NCBI GenBank assembly: GCA_044239865.1 | Contig: JBIIAO010000003.1 | Location: forward strand, 124,001-188,000 | Length of the DNA: 64,000 bases | Direction: 5' to 3' | Source: CAIZGX01 sp044239865 | Lineage (GTDB): Bacteria; Bacteroidota; Bacteroidia; Flavobacteriales_D; Sanyastnellaceae | Shown here: positions 61,172-64,000 of the stretch, in pieces | Layout: each line of letters opens with the position of its first letter | How positions within the stretch are numbered: position 1 is the stretch's first letter | Notes under the pieces: model-generated | The model's input: only the letters and a program-made list of their open reading frames with translations | What the model was told of the DNA's origin: nothing | The model's database searches: none | Made by a program: the position numbers and the translations under genes

Positions 61172-64000
61172 TTATCTCACAAGAGTCACAGTCCCCTTAT
61201 ACTCTTCCGCCTCTCCATTGAATCCTTTAATAGTAGCAACGTAACTATAAACGTCATTCGGACAGTAAGTTCCGTTATTACCTCTGCGATCCCCAACCCA
61301 AGCGTCATCAATGTTGGTAGAGAAATAAACTTGATCTCCCCAGCGATCGAAGATTCTAATTTCGTAAGTCAAGACACTACTAGCCTCAACCATAAACACA
61401 TCATTCAATCCATCGTTGTTTGGAGTAAATGTGTTTGGAATATATAACAAAGGAGGGAAGGTAATAGTAAAGCTATTACTCGCGGTGCAACCAATTGAAT
61501 TCGTTACATTGAAGTACACAGTAGACTCTCCAAATCCATCGAAAGTGTAATTTACACCTGGTGTCGTAATGACTTCACCACCTGGGAAAATCCACTCGTA
61601 AGTGCAATTGATGCATGGAGGCGTATCGATGTTAATGAAATCATAGGTGTAACCAGCAGTGTTGTCAGCGGTAAACTGAGCATCTACCGGAATAACATCT
61701 ACAAATACATTTTCAGCAATGGATTGTCCGCACATGTCAAGGGCAGTAACTGTGTATGTTCCTGGCGAGGTTAAATCCGCATACGTAGCTGTGTTACCAT
61801 TGTTGTTATTGGTCCAGGTATACGTGAATCCACCTCCACCACCTGAAGCCTGAGCATACAACACCGCAGTACCCAACACACAAACAGCAGTGTCTGAAGA
61901 AGCGGTTAAATTTAAAGGGGGGTTAGGAATTAAAATCATAAGTGTGTCTGAATCAGTTTGATTGCAGACATCTGTAATAATTCCAATTACTTGCTCATCA
62001 ACAGGTGTCACAATAGAGAAAGTAGTTCCATTTCCAACTACAGCATTGTCTACAATCCAATCGAAACTGTTTCCGCCAGATCCTCCGGAAATAGTTGGAG
62101 TAATCAAGTTGTTGTCCAAACATCCTGCTGTAATGTCGTTTCCTAAATCAATGAATACAGGAGGGTTTGTAATAGTAATAGGCACCAACGCATTGGCTGA
62201 AGATCCACATCCGTCCGTTACCGTTAATCCAACAGTTGTAGAAATTCCCGGAGTTAAAGTATAGTTCACGCTCGTTGCCGTTGGAGTTCCGTTGTTGTTC
62301 CATGCATACGACATAGTCCCGCCGCCACCTGTTACCGTAGGTTGAATGGTGAACGGAGTAATGCAGTTTCCCGCCAAAGCAGACGGAAGAGTAACGGCCA
62401 ATGGGGGCGCTTCAACAGTAATGATTATGTCCTCAGATGCGAATTGCCCGCACCCATCGCTGACTTCAACTACGACTGTAGCTTGAGAAACTATACCGGT
62501 GTTGTCATAGATATTGTCCCACTCGTCCCATTCATAAACATTGTTGGTGTACCAACTGTATGAATAAAATCCATCTCCCCCTGCTACAGTGGCGGGAATA
62601 GTGAAGAAAGTCAAACAGGGTGCATTAACAGTGTCAGGGACAGTTATAGCCAAAGGTGGAATGTTTAGAGAAACTTGAATTTGGTCGTTTGCAACAAGGC
62701 CGCAGCCGTCAGTAACTTCAACATTTACTGTCCCCGGTCCATTCCAAGATCCGAAGAAAAGTGAATTGCCCCAACCAAACAAATTAGCGCCATTCTCGTC
62801 GGTCCAGATATAAGAATAAATACCATCCCCACCAGTTGTTGTGGCTGTAATATTCACACTTTCATTGCATCCGATGGTTATGTCGCCATTGTCAATATTG
62901 GTAACTAATTGTGGGAAAACAAGAATGTTTACAGGAAAATTCGTGTTTCCTCCTGGCCATCCGCAAGTATCTGTTACAGTTAAAAAATAAGTCGTCGAAT
63001 TAATTGGAGAAACATCAATGGTTGGGGTAGTCTCATTGGTACTCCAATTGTAAACATAATTGCCATAACCTCCGGTAATTGTAGGTTCCAAAGTAGCAGT
63101 AACGCCTTGACATAAGTCTTGTGGATACCCAGTAACAACAATTGGATCAGGAACATCGGCTACAAAGAAGTCGAAATTACTCACAAGTCCAGAACCGTTG
63201 CAGGCAGCCAAATTCAAGATGTCCATGTGAACGGTTTCAATACCTTCTGTGAGTCCGTCTGCAAATGCGTCAATAACAAAAGAAACTGAAGCTACTCCCG
63301 AAGGAAATATTATTGTGTCAGGCATGAGAGTAAAGTCAACACCATTGACAGCAGTGCCCGTCCATGTGATAATACACATGTCTTGTATAGAAAGATCACT
63401 GACTTCAGGACGGGTGAATGTTAATGTCGCTTCGCCACAATCTTCAAAAAGTGTTTCTTCATCCGGCCCACCTGCGTTCAGCGTTAAGTCAACATCTACA
63501 ACAGCATTACTGGAGAAAGATCCTTCCTCCAATATTACTGCAGATTCCAATGCAGTGTCACTGCCATCAGCAATAGCCAATTTTATGTGGTAAGTTTCAC
63601 CGCACTGGACCAATGCATAGGCTTCCAATGTTACAGTGTATCCATTTAAATAAATCCCAACATTTGGTTGATTATCTATGTAGTAAGAACTGTTCAACAC
63701 GTTGTTTACTGAACTAATTGTAATTGGAAGTGGAGGAGTCGTATTTGGCAATTGAGCAATGTTTACAGCTCCACCAGGAAATCCAGCAGGCGAGGCGTAC
63801 GGACCGGTTATCCCAGGCCCTGAAAGTAAGAACGCGAAAATGTCGTTGAAAGAAGAATTCACCCAAGTCAAATATTCATCACTTCCGAAAATGTAATTGA
63901 ACCGTAAGGTGTCTCCGGTTGGAACAAAATCGAATTCGAGAATAGAGACGTCGTTCGCACTTCCAACAGAAAATGTTTGTCCGATTAATGGGGGGACAGA
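61172..64000 (-). CDS. Giant secreted protein with choice-of-anchor-like N-terminal part, PKD/Ig-like repeats and type IX (type B) sorting domain; 5' end outside window
   Basis: The frame is open to the window edge, so only the last ~942 residues are seen. The visible part begins with a domain reading LRFNYIFGSDEYLTWVNSSF and FNDIFAFLLSGPGI, typical of choice-of-anchor L proteins. A Calx-beta-like stretch follows (TLTFTRPEVSDLSI, FADGLTEGIETVH), then about eight PKD/SprB-like repeats with Tyr-Asn/Ser-Trp cores (NYVYNWSTNETTPTID). The end is the gliding-motility C-terminal domain (YIPNTFTPNNDGLNDVFMVE, IRIFDRWGDQVYFS, YKGTVTLVR). It should be exported through the type IX system and act as a surface adhesin or gliding-related protein. 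Confidence 0.92.
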   Translation of the reverse strand, partial: SVPPLIGQTFSVGSANDVSILEFDFVPTGDTLRFNYIFGSDEYLTWVNSSFNDIFAFLLSGPGITGPYASPAGFPGGAVNIAQLPNTTPPLPITISSVNNVLNSSYYIDNQPNVGIYLNGYTVTLEAYALVQCGETYHIKLAIADGSDTALESAVILEEGSFSSNAVVDVDLTLNAGGPDEETLFEDCGEATLTFTRPEVSDLSIQDMCIITWTGTAVNGVDFTLMPDTIIFPSGVASVSFVIDAFADGLTEGIETVHMDILNLAACNGSGLVSNFDFFVADVPDPIVVTGYPQDLCQGVTATLEPTITGGYGNYVYNWSTNETTPTIDVSPINSTTYFLTVTDTCGWPGGNTNFPVNILVFPQLVTNIDNGDITIGCNESVNITATTTGGDGIYSYIWTDENGANLFGWGNSLFFGSWNGPGTVNVEVTDGCGLVANDQIQVSLNIPPLAITVPDTVNAPCLTFFTIPATVAGGDGFYSYSWYTNNVYEWDEWDNIYDNTGIVSQATVVVEVSDGCGQFASEDIIITVEAPPLAVTLPSALAGNCITPFTIQPTVTGGGGTMSYAWNNNGTPTATSVNYTLTPGISTTVGLTVTDGCGSSANALVPITITNPPVFIDLGNDITAGCLDNNLITPTISGGSGGNSFDWIVDNAVVGNGTTFSIVTPVDEQVIGIITDVCNQTDSDTLMILIPNPPLNLTASSDTAVCVLGTAVLYAQASGGGGGFTYTWTNNNNGNTATYADLTSPGTYTVTALDMCGQSIAENVFVDVIPVDAQFTADNTAGYTYDFINIDTPPCINCTYEWIFPGGEVITTPGVNYTFDGFGESTVYFNVTNSIGCTASNSFTITFPPLLYIPNTFTPNNDGLNDVFMVEASSVLTYEIRIFDRWGDQVYFSTNIDDAWVGDRRGNNGTYCPNDVYSYVATIKGFNGEAEEYKGTVTLVR

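Overview
The window reads as a chromosomal segment of a Bacteroidota bacterium, most likely Flavobacteriales (inference). The basis is a type IX secretion C-terminal domain on an outgoing large adhesin-like gene, TonB-dependent receptors, many short-signal-peptide beta-barrel proteins, a BtuB/BtuG-type cobalamin uptake pair, promoters of the TTG-N19-TAnnTTTG kind, and starts without obvious Shine-Dalgarno sequences.

Layout. 0-4.4 kb: tail of an OmpA-family gene, then trmD-rarA-acyltransferase overlapping on +, and pyrD on -. 4.4-12.3 kb: a hypothetical gene, S41 peptidase, paaZ, an epimerase-glycosyltransferase-pdxH operon and a membrane protein. 12.4-18.8 kb: a beta-barrel gene, the wreck of a fused ethanolamine ammonia-lyase gene (eutBC), and a three-gene SGNH/DHHW/MBOAT O-acetylation operon. 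18.8-22.4 kb: Smr protein, serine hydrolase, lipoprotein, tRNA-Arg(ACG) with promoter and terminator, and two small secreted/hypothetical genes. 22.6-38.9 kb: a one-directional accessory cluster of twelve genes. 39-51.7 kb: outer-membrane and secreted proteins, a truncated haemoglobin, a surface GH13 amylase, prmC, a large TonB-type receptor, and an aminotransferase plus sugar-phosphate transferase pair for surface glycans. 51.9-56.7 kb: class III aminotransferase and a GH92 mannosidase operon. 56.7-59.9 kb: cobalamin riboswitch, btuB, btuG-like. 60-64 kb: small genes and the 3' part of a type IX secreted giant protein that runs off the window.

Two things stand out. First, five intergenic arrays (about 53 mini-hairpins by hand count) are built to one rule: short perfect stems of differing sequence, 2-3-nt loops, joined by an invariant 4-nt linker (TCAT/ATGA in four arrays, ATTC/GAAT in one). 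They fill gaps between convergent genes from stop codon to stop codon and in two places supply the neighbour's stop codon. In TCAT orientation the commonest loops are GAA and GCA, the exceptionally stable GNA triloops of single-stranded DNA. Related hairpins sit inside prmC and at the end of an acyltransferase gene.

Second, the 22.6-38.9 kb cluster combines an ATP-dependent DNA-ligase-like enzyme, two uracil-DNA-glycosylase-fold paralogues, two proteins sharing a recently copied N-terminal module (one with DUF4116 repeats), a leucine-rich-repeat protein, a CorA-topology membrane protein and a 1105-residue protein with an HEPN Rx4H motif and a C-terminal discoidin domain. I do not recognise this set as a named system; a nucleic-acid-directed stress or defence role is an inference from domain content.
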